A stretch of 21,852 bases of DNA from Fidelibacterota bacterium TMED108 (GCA_002172545.1 NHFJ01000009.1:21698-43549), one strand, 5' to 3'. Positions 1 through 7,669 are shown, counted from the first letter of the stretch. Notes: generated by a model from the sequence alone, not told the origin. Numbers and translations are program-made.

Positions 1-146
1 CGAACTATCATTTTTTTTGATTCACCAACATTTAATGAAATCGTTTCAGGTTCAAAAACAAATTTAAGATCTTTGTTTTGCGAACTTGGCGGTTGGGCAA
101 ATAAAACCGTAAATGATAAAAATGAAATAGTAATAAATTTTTTCAT
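1..146 (-). CDS. N-terminus of a third Ig-like/LVIVD-family secreted protein (copy C), cut by window edge
   Basis: Reading the minus strand from the ATG at 146 gives 48 uninterrupted codons that run off the left edge. The product begins with a short hydrophobic secretion signal (MKKFITISFLSFTVLFAQ, cleavage probably near Ala17) and continues into LKFVFEPETISLNVGE. That segment matches the start of the mature region of the two complete paralogues here (LRYIFEPDSLTLNVGE in copy A, LQFVFEPPSLKINVGE in copy B), so this is a third family member. Its start lies 25 bases beyond the stop of copy A in the same direction, making A and C a tandem pair probably on one transcript. Whether a propeller follows cannot be seen here. 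The family assignment is good; the function is unknown. Confidence 0.85.
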   Translation of the reverse strand, partial: MKKFITISFLSFTVLFAQPPSSQNKDLKFVFEPETISLNVGESKKMIV

Positions 147-171
147 AACTAATACTCCGTTAATTATTTTA

Positions 172-2253
172 TTAATCTGTAGAACTGCTTGATTCTTCTT
201 CAAGCTGCACACAATAAAGGCCTGAGTTCATATCCGAAAAGAATATGTAGTCCTTGTAAGGTTGTGCACCCCATACCATTGGTGCATTTGCAATTCTTCC
301 CTTTTCGTGATAGGATAAATAATGAGCAATTTCTCTACCTTGTTTATAAATATCACCAAGTAATTCACCAGATATATCAACAACCCTAAAACCGCCTTGA
401 TAATTACCAGCCAATAACATATCTCCATAAATCCAAAGATTGTGAGATCCTGCCTCTGGTACCTCGTATATTGCATCTTCCGTAGGATTTTCAGGATCAG
501 TAAAGTTTAGAAAATGATAAGCTCCACGTGGATTGGATGGTTTATTTTTTGTAGCCATAACACCCCATGGAAAATTTTCATCGCCTCCCACAATATAGAA
601 TTGTCCTGTTGATTCACTCGTATAAGGAAATGCTGCATGATTTCTACCGGTTGGGTCTTTCATTTCTGCTAATTTTATTGGATTAGAAGGGCTACCCTGT
701 CCTGCTTTAGCTAAGAGCGGGTTAAATTGAGATTTTGAACGATCAGCTTCTTTGTGTTTTTTTGCTCCAATATCAACAGCAACAACTCCATCTGCCCAAT
801 TGGATGAATAGGCAATACCGTCTTCTATCCACACGTCATGAATACTGTGCCCTGGACTATCCAATTCATAGACTCCAACTCTAAAGGGTTTTTTGGGATC
901 ATCTATATTAATAATGTCATACTTACGCCCGTTGTTAACCGCATAGATATGATTCTCATAGATAAATGCATTATGCACACCACCTGTCATATCATCGTTA
1001 TACGCAGCGCTGATGGTCACATTGTAGGGATCGGAGACATCTAAAATAACAAAACCGTTCTTACGGTCTGATGCACCCTCACGGGTCATCACACCAACTC
1101 TTCCATCAGCAGATATCTTTACATCGTTAACGGTACGCGCATCTACGGTGACCGTATCGATGATCTTCATATTGGCAGGATCGGTCACGTCCCAAAAGTA
1201 GGCTTCACCATTTGCGCCCCATGTACCGGTTACCGCAAAATCCTTGCCTTTGTGCTTGCCGATACCCGGCCAGATCCATAAATCTGAAGTCTTTACGTTT
1301 GAAACTAATCCAAAACCAATCAGCTCAACATCCATTCCCACATCTCTAGGAACAACTTCGATTGATTGTGACCTGGTCAAGCCATTTGAAGAAGCAGAAA
1401 CGGTATACATACCTGCGGTCTCAGCTACGAACCGTCCATCGGTTGTGATCTGGGCGGAAGCCGGTAAACCTCTACCATAATCAGCCTTGCCAGAATATGA
1501 AAAGTTTATCGGAACTTTTTCAATCAATCTACCTCTTCTATCAAAAGCCTTAGCAATGAGCTGCTCGACATCTCCGGTTCTTATTTTTTTGTTAGATATT
1601 TTAAATGATAGTTCGTCTACCGGGTTTCTTAATACTTTAACGTTATATTGTTTTGAGATATCTCCAGCGGTAGCAATCACGGAAGCCTTCCCTGGTTTGT
1701 GGGTAGAAAGAATACCAATTTTATTGATGCTAATCACTTTGTCATTTGTTGTAGTGAAAAGAATCTTTTGATCTTTTCTGACTAAATTCGCCTCATCAAA
1801 AACCTCAGCATTAAGCTCCAAGGCTGTGTTTTCATATAACTCGTTTTTTAAATTAGTAAACTCTATCCTTTGAAGCTTTGGATCTGGAACAAGAACTTTT
1901 ATTGAGCCATAAACGCGATCTATTCTTTTTACAGCAATACTCCTGGTTCGCAATTTTATCTTGCCCGACTTAAAAGGCTGTACAGTAACTTTAGCAAATC
2001 CAGTAGAGTCGCTTATGCGAGGAAAAGTTTTTAAGGATCTTCTAGGTTGACCATATATCAAAAAGGGGTTATTGGAAATATTACCTTCAGGGTCAACAAG
2101 TTTTATTGTTACTGTACCGGTTTCTCCGACATTCAAAGTAAGCGAGTCTGGTTCAAATATATATCTAAGGGTATCTGCATTATCCGATTTGGTTTTTGAT
2201 TGACCAAATAAACAAATTATGCTAATCAATAAAATGAAAAATTTTCTATACAT
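172..2253 (-). CDS. Secreted Ig-like repeat + LVIVD beta-propeller protein (copy A)
   Basis: A 693-residue exported protein with a signal peptide at about 1-18 (hydrophobic core, then Gln18). Three Ig-like modules follow, at about 28-122, 126-208 (BIG2-like) and 212-301. A C-terminal propeller at about 308-686 has LVIVD-type repeats such as FWDVTDP (353), FVILDVSDP (401), YDIINIDDP (445), FLNFTDP (581) and FRVVDIS (622). NCBI-style annotation would probably be 'choice-of-anchor B' or LVIVD repeat protein; the biochemical role of that family is not established. Histidines 334, 427, 435, 469, 472, 539, 580 and 604 are all kept in copy B. There is no type IX sorting domain; the protein ends in a short Glu/Ser tail. 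It lies 39 bases downstream of the nuclease gene and 25 bases before copy C. The stretch 1081-1500 is unusually G+C-rich. Confidence 0.9.
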   Translation of the reverse strand: MYRKFFILLISIICLFGQSKTKSDNADTLRYIFEPDSLTLNVGETGTVTIKLVDPEGNISNNPFLIYGQPRRSLKTFPRISDSTGFAKVTVQPFKSGKIKLRTRSIAVKRIDRVYGSIKVLVPDPKLQRIEFTNLKNELYENTALELNAEVFDEANLVRKDQKILFTTTNDKVISINKIGILSTHKPGKASVIATAGDISKQYNVKVLRNPVDELSFKISNKKIRTGDVEQLIAKAFDRRGRLIEKVPINFSYSGKADYGRGLPASAQITTDGRFVAETAGMYTVSASSNGLTRSQSIEVVPRDVGMDVELIGFGLVSNVKTSDLWIWPGIGKHKGKDFAVTGTWGANGEAYFWDVTDPANMKIIDTVTVDARTVNDVKISADGRVGVMTREGASDRKNGFVILDVSDPYNVTISAAYNDDMTGGVHNAFIYENHIYAVNNGRKYDIINIDDPKKPFRVGVYELDSPGHSIHDVWIEDGIAYSSNWADGVVAVDIGAKKHKEADRSKSQFNPLLAKAGQGSPSNPIKLAEMKDPTGRNHAAFPYTSESTGQFYIVGGDENFPWGVMATKNKPSNPRGAYHFLNFTDPENPTEDAIYEVPEAGSHNLWIYGDMLLAGNYQGGFRVVDISGELLGDIYKQGREIAHYLSYHEKGRIANAPMVWGAQPYKDYIFFSDMNSGLYCVQLEEESSSSTD

Positions 2254-2292
2254 GATGCAATTTACATAATTTTGCCATAAACAGCATTAATT

Positions 2293-3015
2293 CTAACTAT
2301 TTAGCGTTTTTCTATGCTCATTAACCATACTTAAAACCTCTTTTTTATAATAATCTGCAACAATTGGTTTGCATTCATTCCCATTTAAGTGCGCAATTAA
2401 TAGATTCGAAACTTTTATTCCGTAAAATTCTTCAATCAAATACCTGTACAATGACAATTGCATTGAATAGTGAACATACTTACAATCCATGAGATGGCTA
2501 GTTATAGGGTGAATCCCCATTCTTCCACCAAACGAAGACTTGCTAATTGACTTAGATGTTTTCCAATCAATAATTATATAGGTATCGCTCTTAGTGTCTT
2601 TGGCTAAAACATCTATCGACCCCGCTATGCCTAATTCCTTACTGTAAATTATTACTTCAGGGTAAAATATAAACTCAGAAAGGTTTTTAAATTTTTTCAT
2701 CCACTTTATTGCATGCCTTACTTCGGAAATATCTTTATAGGTATCGTTATTTATGTACGATTCAATATTATTATGTACTAACGTTCCAAAATCACGCGAT
2801 TGATCCCATTGCGCAATTAATTCTTCAACTGTCATTCCAATGTATTTCCTATTTGTCTCAACCAACCTTTTTGCTATAGCGTCTTTATCAAAAGGTGCAA
2901 AATATTGAGATGTGATTGATGTGACGCTTGTAAAGTTTAAATCGGGCTCTGCTTTAAGGATATATTTATGATCAGGCTCTATCAGTTCTATGTCTTTATT
3001 AAAAAATTTTTCCAT
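2293..3015 (-). CDS. PD-(D/E)XK superfamily nuclease, phage/RecB-like
   Basis: A 240-residue protein with the complete signature of a RecB/Cas4/lambda-type PD-(D/E)XK nuclease: a helical GT-x-x-H motif (FGTLVHNNIE, His81, Glu85), then AGSID (Asp135), IIDWKT (Asp150, Lys152) and a Q-x-x-x-Y motif (Gln186, Tyr190). The N-terminal half (TSVTSITSQYF, then MTVEELIAQW) resembles stand-alone exonucleases of large tailed phages, from family knowledge. A longer frame opens at 3054 but would overlap the upstream gene by 29 bases. I prefer the ATG at 3015, ten bases after the upstream stop, giving MEKFFNKDIELIEPDHKY. No other phage gene is nearby, so it looks like a domesticated or transferred nuclease carried in a cellular operon. 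The likely activity is metal-dependent DNA cleavage; the substrate is unknown. Confidence 0.82.
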   Translation of the reverse strand: MEKFFNKDIELIEPDHKYILKAEPDLNFTSVTSITSQYFAPFDKDAIAKRLVETNRKYIGMTVEELIAQWDQSRDFGTLVHNNIESYINNDTYKDISEVRHAIKWMKKFKNLSEFIFYPEVIIYSKELGIAGSIDVLAKDTKSDTYIIIDWKTSKSISKSSFGGRMGIHPITSHLMDCKYVHYSMQLSLYRYLIEEFYGIKVSNLLIAHLNGNECKPIVADYYKKEVLSMVNEHRKTLNS

Positions 3016-3025
3016 TATTAAAAAC

Positions 3026-4255
3026 TTAAGGTGTAACCGGACCTGTCCAATCAACTATTCCCCCTAGAAGATTAGATGCTTTAAAACCTTCATCAATTAA
3101 TAATTGTGTAGCAAACTGAGACCTATTGCCAACCCTGCAATAAACAATGATATTATTCGTTTTATATTTTTCTAGCTCGTCTACTTTATAAGGTAATTGA
3201 TCAAGTGGAATTAAAATTGAATTTGGAATAGACGATTGTTTGTGCTCAGCTTTTGTTCGAACATCTAAGAAAACATTCTCACTTGATTCATACATTTTAC
3301 GTGCTTGTGAAGCAGTAACATCTCTATTTATAATGTTAAATATTTTATTGAAAAAGACTGAATTAAATTGTTCGGTTTGTTCTTTATGTGGCAGATGACC
3401 TGAGTCCTTTATTACAAATAATTTTAATTTAGGCATTAGCATATTTAATTTTTTTTTAACCGCATCCAAAGGCAAAACTGTATCAGAATCCCCCCAAATA
3501 ACAAAATGAGGTATATTTGTTGTACCTATTTTCTTATTTATTTCATCGAGTAGGAAATTATTTTTATTTGTTGATATCAATGCCCTGGCGAACCCTTTAT
3601 ATTTTAACAATTCCTCGTACTTTGTATCCCAACCTGTAAAACGTTCAGGGTATTTAAAGTCTGCTAATTGTCCTTGTGCAATGGTGCTGTAATTTTCTTC
3701 AATAAACAGATTAATTTCTGATTGGGAGACCGGCGTCAAATCTGGCTCTGTATTCGCATCATGAAAACCTCCTGGAGCAACATAGATTAGCCGCTTAACT
3801 GTATTCGGGTATTTTAAAGCTATTCGAGATATAACTCGCCCCCCGTTTGAAAGGCCAATAAAGTTAACTTTTTTGGTAATATTGAGCGATTGCAACAATT
3901 CAATAACTTGATCAGCATACAGTACATCCTTATATGCAATATTTGGATTTGAGGAATACCCTCTTCCGTAAAGGTCTAATCGCAAAACCCCTAAGCCTCT
4001 TCTAGCCGCTTCAAAATATGTTTCATCCCAAATATAAGAAGGAACAGAAAATCCATGGATAAATACTAAAATCTCATCGTGCTCCATATTCTGACTTTCG
4101 TAATAAGTGAAGCCATGGCTTGATCTTACAAAATTTTCTTTTCCAATTTTTTTTCTAAACGCGTCATTTTTTTCTAAATACTCATAGCGCGATTTTGTCT
4201 GGTTGCAAGAACTTAATAAAAAGAGAGCGCTCAGTAATGGTAGGGTGTAATTCAT
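3026..4255 (-). CDS. Lipoprotein with fused alpha/beta hydrolase and rhodanese domains
   Basis: A 409-residue protein. The N-terminus is a lipoprotein signal with lipobox LLSSC (Cys17), so the mature protein is predicted to be membrane-anchored outside the cytoplasm. Residues about 45-308 form an alpha/beta hydrolase: oxyanion motif HGFS (67-70), nucleophile elbow G-L-S136-N-G-G, acid Asp258 in WGDSD and His287 in SGH, a complete Ser-Asp-His triad. Residues about 313-409 form a rhodanese domain (FLDVR at 329, active-site loop beginning Cys373, C-R-V-G-N-R-S). Both active sites look intact. Rhodaneses move sulfane sulfur or act as redox/persulfide sensors, so the fusion may couple ester or thioester hydrolysis with sulfur chemistry; that link is inference. 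The gene ends ten bases before the nuclease start and begins 59 bases after the flavoprotein gene. Confidence 0.88.
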   Translation of the reverse strand: MNYTLPLLSALFLLSSCNQTKSRYEYLEKNDAFRKKIGKENFVRSSHGFTYYESQNMEHDEILVFIHGFSVPSYIWDETYFEAARRGLGVLRLDLYGRGYSSNPNIAYKDVLYADQVIELLQSLNITKKVNFIGLSNGGRVISRIALKYPNTVKRLIYVAPGGFHDANTEPDLTPVSQSEINLFIEENYSTIAQGQLADFKYPERFTGWDTKYEELLKYKGFARALISTNKNNFLLDEINKKIGTTNIPHFVIWGDSDTVLPLDAVKKKLNMLMPKLKLFVIKDSGHLPHKEQTEQFNSVFFNKIFNIINRDVTASQARKMYESSENVFLDVRTKAEHKQSSIPNSILIPLDQLPYKVDELEKYKTNNIIVYCRVGNRSQFATQLLIDEGFKASNLLGGIVDWTGPVTP

Positions 4256-4314
4256 AGTTTTAAGTTTAGATTAATTATTTATAATTACAATTGAATGATT
4301 TTTAGAATATATCT

Positions 4315-5526
4315 TTATTTTACTGTACACTCATATGCTTTAATTCCTGAAACTACCGCCCCTTCAATGCTACCATTTATCATATGATCACCTGCAAGGA
4401 CCGTGTTTCCTTTTTGTTCTCTTATATTGGTATAAAAACCTGGCAATTGATTTATAGTGGCTCTATTTGTATCCATACTTTTCTCTAAAATATAATCACT
4501 TGCTATTCCACCAAAATAAGTAACCATTTTCTCTTTTAATAATTGCTCCATATTATTAACAGGACTCTTACTAATTATTGAAATCGAAAGGAGCGTTTTT
4601 TCACTTGGAGCATAATTTGGTGAAACTGAAGATACAAAAGCGACGTTATTTATTATTTCGTCTTGCGGAAAAAGATGAATATACCTTGAATCTTTAAATC
4701 TACGATTGGTTGATATATAGACAGTTTTGACACTATTATATTTTATATTGAATTGATTAACAAGAGAACAGCTTTCATTTGTCAGTACTAAGCGATTATA
4801 CCCTAAAGTTCTTCCATTGTTTGTTTCAAGGTTGTTCTCTGGTAATAGTTTCGTAACATCGGTATTTAATAAAAGATGAGATGTATCAATGTTTGAAAAA
4901 ATTGCATCTGGAATTTCCTGCATTCCATATTTTGGGATGACAGCAATTCCTCTGTTGAAGTTTGAAAATACATATTTAAAGAATTTTGATGATGTCTCCA
5001 ATCTGTCTTCTAAAAAAATTCCAGAAAAGAATGGGTAGAAAAAATTATCAATAATCTTTTTTGAAAAACCGTACAATTTTAAGAAATCAATGGTATGCAT
5101 ATCTTCAGAATCATCTGATTCAAGCGTATAGTTTGATAGGCGGAATTTAAGCGTCAGGATTTTTATTTTATCATTTAGAGTTCCAGCAGATGAAAAAATA
5201 GTATGAAAGATCTTAGAAAAATTTCTCATTGGATCACTGATTATTGTACTACCATTTTGAGATATAATTTTTGCTCCTGGTAAAAAGGGCAAAAATTCAT
5301 CTGCCTTACTTTTTAATAAATCATTAGTGGTTTTATATGCGGTATTGTAAACCTGGAAACCAAGATCAAATATAAATTTTTCATTTCGCACCGATCCAAC
5401 ACGGCCTCCTATCCTATTAGACTTTTCAATTAACAAAAAATCTTTGTTATTCTCGCTACATTTTTGAGCGCAGGCTAAACCTGATAAACCAGCCCCAATT
5501 ATTATAATATCGTAATTCTGTTTCAT
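4315..5526 (-). CDS. FAD-dependent oxidoreductase, amine oxidase/phytoene desaturase-like
   Basis: A 403-residue flavoprotein. The start at 5526 places the Rossmann dinucleotide motif right at the N-terminus (DIIIIGAGLSGLACA, Gly11-x-Gly13-x-x-Gly16). It is followed by the acidic strand end LLIEK and the GGR motif (40-42) typical of the amine oxidase/protoporphyrinogen oxidase/carotenoid desaturase group. The C-terminus carries the second FAD motif, AGDHMINGSIEGAVVSG (Asp380). The frame stays open upstream to 5640, but those 38 extra residues have no similarity to the family and would overlap the divergent gene, so I reject that start. The substrate cannot be read from the sequence. In the FCB group such proteins are often annotated simply as NAD(P)/FAD-dependent oxidoreductase. 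It shares a 50-base divergent intergenic region with a membrane protein gene. Confidence 0.85.
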   Translation of the reverse strand: MKQNYDIIIIGAGLSGLACAQKCSENNKDFLLIEKSNRIGGRVGSVRNEKFIFDLGFQVYNTAYKTTNDLLKSKADEFLPFLPGAKIISQNGSTIISDPMRNFSKIFHTIFSSAGTLNDKIKILTLKFRLSNYTLESDDSEDMHTIDFLKLYGFSKKIIDNFFYPFFSGIFLEDRLETSSKFFKYVFSNFNRGIAVIPKYGMQEIPDAIFSNIDTSHLLLNTDVTKLLPENNLETNNGRTLGYNRLVLTNESCSLVNQFNIKYNSVKTVYISTNRRFKDSRYIHLFPQDEIINNVAFVSSVSPNYAPSEKTLLSISIISKSPVNNMEQLLKEKMVTYFGGIASDYILEKSMDTNRATINQLPGFYTNIREQKGNTVLAGDHMINGSIEGAVVSGIKAYECTVK

Positions 5527-5576
5527 TGATAAAGTATTTAAATTTGATAAGTTTACAATTGGGAATTTAAATAAAT
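5527..5576. promoter_or_regulatory. Divergent intergenic region, presumed promoters both ways
   Basis: Fifty very AT-rich bases separate the start codons of the minus-strand flavoprotein gene (5526) and the plus-strand membrane protein gene (5577). Both transcripts would have to start here or within the neighbouring coding sequence. On the minus strand a TTGTAA and a downstream TAAATA can be picked out, but neither strand shows a convincing consensus pair, so no specific boxes are assigned. The regulatory role is inferred from the layout alone. Confidence 0.35.
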
Positions 5577-5993
5577 ATGACAACAAATCTATTAAGCCTT
5601 GATCAATTACATTTGATCTCAACCTCAATGATGGTTGCAATTATTTGGATAGTACAAATTCTTCACTATCCCACCTTCCTCTTTATCGATAAAGAGCGTT
5701 ATACCGAATTTCAACAATTCCATATGAATAAGATTTCATATATAATTGTTCCACTTATGCTGGGTGAACTTATTTCGGGGTTAAGTATTTTATTTACTGT
5801 TGAAAACGTACAATTTTCTTTTTACGTGTCTTTGTCTTTATTGATTTTAATTTGGTTAATAACAGGGCTATTTTTTACAAAATTTCATTCCAAATTAACA
5901 AAAAAGTTTAGCCATAATACTATTTTAAGGCTGATACGTCTTAATTGGATTAGAACAGTTTTTTGGACAATTAGGCTAGCTTTATTATTGTAA
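5577..5993 (+). CDS. Four-helix integral membrane protein of unknown function
   Basis: A 138-residue protein with four predicted membrane helices at about 9-33, 52-74, 79-101 and 121-138. Conserved-looking polar features near the membrane are the HYP motif (His30), His49 in QFHMNKIS, His104 between helices 3 and 4, and NWIRT at 123-127. The pattern of few helices with scattered histidines and an Asn-Trp-Ile-Arg segment recalls small uncharacterised membrane proteins common in marine Bacteroidota, some near DUF1772-like families, but I cannot name the family. It is divergently transcribed from the FAD oxidoreductase, so the two could act together, for example in a membrane redox or lipid/pigment step; this is speculation from position. 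There is no strong Shine-Dalgarno site. Confidence 0.75.
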   Translation: MTTNLLSLDQLHLISTSMMVAIIWIVQILHYPTFLFIDKERYTEFQQFHMNKISYIIVPLMLGELISGLSILFTVENVQFSFYVSLSLLILIWLITGLFFTKFHSKLTKKFSHNTILRLIRLNWIRTVFWTIRLALLL

Positions 5994-6057
5994 CAATTTT
6001 AGTAAGTCAAAGAACAAAGCTTTTATAAATTAACCATCCATTATTCAGGAATTATTA
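5994..6057 (+). promoter_or_regulatory. Short leader before the riboflavin-containing gene run
   Basis: This 64-base gap has a TATAAA (6024-6029) that could serve as a -10 element, without a good -35 partner. An AGGA (6047-6050) lies seven bases before the ATG at 6058 and supports that start as a Shine-Dalgarno site. The gap is too short for a roughly 130-base FMN riboswitch and none of its conserved segments is visible. The promoter call is weak; the ribosome-binding site is better supported. Confidence 0.3.
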
Positions 6058-6639
6058 ATGAATAACTTCAAAATACAAATTTACGCTTTTATTATTTTCT
6101 CCGGTATTATCATGCTTGTTATGATTGACAGCTCGCAAGAAAGTGCTATTGAAGAGCCTCAGACAACAAATGCCGATAAGCTCTTTGCCTCAAATCCAAC
6201 TACAACAACTGACCCTCTTGACGCTGTGCCTTCAAATTGGACTCGCGTTGAACCAAAGTCTTCAATGCGTCTAGCTGAATATAAAGTAGAAACAACTAGT
6301 GGGTTTTATAACGTAATCGTTTTTAAGAATATTGGTGGAAATGAAGATCAAAACATTGAGAGATGGTTTGGTCAATTCAGCGGAGATAAAGTTGCTGGAC
6401 TTGAAGAGCGCTCTGAAAGCATGGATATTCGCGGCAGTCAATTGACTTTTGTTCAAACTTCCGGGTCTTTTAATGGAGGCATGGGTCAAAGTGAACCAAT
6501 AGATGCAGCCGGATTAATGGGTTTCATAATCAATTCTAATAACGATGTTTTTTATTATAAAGCTGTAGCTGATTCAAAAATTATTTTAGATGGAAAAAGA
6601 GATTTTGTTCAAACAGTTTTAAGTATGCCTCTCTTTTAA
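6058..6639 (+). CDS. Membrane-anchored or secreted protein of unknown function
   Basis: A 193-residue protein with an uncleaved-looking signal anchor (about 7-23: a hydrophobic stretch, then Asp24). A low-complexity Thr/Asn/Glu linker runs to about residue 52, followed by a globular domain from about 57 to the end. That domain contains PSNWTRVEPKSSMRLAEYKV and later NIERWFGQF. This 'W..V...SSMR.A.Y.V ... N..RW..QF' pattern occurs in uncharacterised exported proteins of planctomycetes and marine bacteria, as I recall it; I know no assigned function. A good AGGA Shine-Dalgarno site fixes the start. The stop is 16 bases before ribD, so it is probably the first gene of the riboflavin transcript, although nothing in the protein suggests a role in flavin synthesis. 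Confidence 0.8.
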   Translation: MNNFKIQIYAFIIFSGIIMLVMIDSSQESAIEEPQTTNADKLFASNPTTTTDPLDAVPSNWTRVEPKSSMRLAEYKVETTSGFYNVIVFKNIGGNEDQNIERWFGQFSGDKVAGLEERSESMDIRGSQLTFVQTSGSFNGGMGQSEPIDAAGLMGFIINSNNDVFYYKAVADSKIILDGKRDFVQTVLSMPLF

Positions 6640-6655
6640 TTTACCCCTTATTGCG

Positions 6656-7669
6656 ATGGACCAAGATATACTTTACATGAAAATGGCTATTGATGAAGCC
6701 AAAAAAGCTTCTGATAACGTATTCCCAAACCCAAAAGTTGGTTGTGTCATTGTCCAAAATGGTAAAATTGTATCAAAAGGATACCATCAAAAATTTGGTG
6801 GCCCTCACGCTGAGGCTGAAGCACTCAATAATTGCGATACTCAATTAAAAGATGCTACCATGTATGTTACTTTAGAACCATGCAATCACTATGGCAAAAC
6901 TGCTCCATGCACTTCATTGATAGAACCTGAAAAATTTAAAAGAATTGTAATCGCAAATAGAGATCCTAATCCTTTAATTAATAAAGGTTTGCAAACATTA
7001 ATCGATAAGGGTTTAAGGGTTGATTTTAATGTCTGCGAAGATGATGCTAAATTTGTTAATAGAAGGTTTTTTACTTTTTACGAAAAAAAACGGCCATTTG
7101 TTATTTTAAAATTTGCTGCAACATTAGATGGTTTTATGTCTGAAATAGATGGTCATTCAAAATGGATTACTTCAAAAAAGTCCAGACTTTCAGTTCATAC
7201 ACTAAGGTCTAGTTGTGATGCAATTTTAGTAGGGAGAAAAACTGTTGAAGTTGACAACCCATCTTTAACATCTCATGGCGTAGGACCTGATCCGCAAGTA
7301 GTAATTTTAGATCCTTCAAGAAAAATTGATAAACAGTATACTGCTTTCAACAAAAATACAATTCATTTTACCGATGAGCTCTCCAATAGCAATCCAGAGA
7401 AAAATATTCAAAAAATTCTTTCGAAACTTTATTCACTAAATATCCAATCTGTTCTTGTTGAAGGTGGTGCCAAAACTTTGACGGGATTTATAGACTCTGG
7501 AAGTTTTGATGAAATACATGCATATTTTGCCCCAAAACTTATTGGAGAAGGAATTTCAATTTATAACAGTAAGAAAAAAATTGCCGATTCCTTAAATTTA
7601 GACATTGTAAAACATGAAACTTTTGACAACGATATTAAAATTACATATTATAATAAGAAGGCTAAATAA
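6656..7669 (+). CDS. ribD: RibD: bifunctional pyrimidine deaminase/reductase of riboflavin synthesis
   Basis: A 337-residue cytosolic enzyme that deaminates 2,5-diamino-6-ribosylamino-4-pyrimidinone 5'-phosphate and then reduces the ribosyl side chain with NADPH. The N-terminal deaminase domain (about 1-145) has the zinc site: His51 and catalytic Glu53 in GGPHAEAEAL, Cys76 and Cys85 in EPCNHYGKTAPC. The C-terminal RibD_C reductase domain (about 146-335) shows KFAATLDGF, WITS, HTLR, ILVGRKTVEVDNPSLT and VEGGAKTL. The length and both motif sets match full bifunctional RibD. The start is the ATG at 6656; the next Met (residue 8) is possible, but the longer form matches the family's usual N-terminal helix. 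Its TAA stop shares a base with the ribE ATG (TAATG), implying translational coupling. Confidence 0.97.
   Translation: MDQDILYMKMAIDEAKKASDNVFPNPKVGCVIVQNGKIVSKGYHQKFGGPHAEAEALNNCDTQLKDATMYVTLEPCNHYGKTAPCTSLIEPEKFKRIVIANRDPNPLINKGLQTLIDKGLRVDFNVCEDDAKFVNRRFFTFYEKKRPFVILKFAATLDGFMSEIDGHSKWITSKKSRLSVHTLRSSCDAILVGRKTVEVDNPSLTSHGVGPDPQVVILDPSRKIDKQYTAFNKNTIHFTDELSNSNPEKNIQKILSKLYSLNIQSVLVEGGAKTLTGFIDSGSFDEIHAYFAPKLIGEGISIYNSKKKIADSLNLDIVKHETFDNDIKITYYNKKAK

Noticed and set aside
1244..1771. Open frames on the plus strand opposite copy A
   Set aside because: They run antisense to a well-supported coding sequence, have no recognisable domain and are explained as shadows of it.
2293..3015. Prophage or CRISPR-Cas (Cas4) locus
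   Set aside because: The nuclease shows no four-cysteine iron-sulfur cluster of Cas4, and no other phage, cas or repeat-spacer sequence is nearby.
3016..3054. Upstream start of the nuclease at 3054
   Set aside because: It would overlap the hydrolase-rhodanese gene, and the first 13 residues look like a read-through of its last codons in another frame.
5527..5640. N-terminal extension of the FAD oxidoreductase reaching to 5640
   Set aside because: The extra 38 residues precede the Rossmann motif without family similarity and would overlap the divergent gene; the ATG at 5526 fits the family.
5994..6655. Possible FMN riboswitch ahead of the riboflavin operon
   Set aside because: The 64-base leader and the 16-base gap before ribD are too short, and no conserved RFN-element segments are visible.
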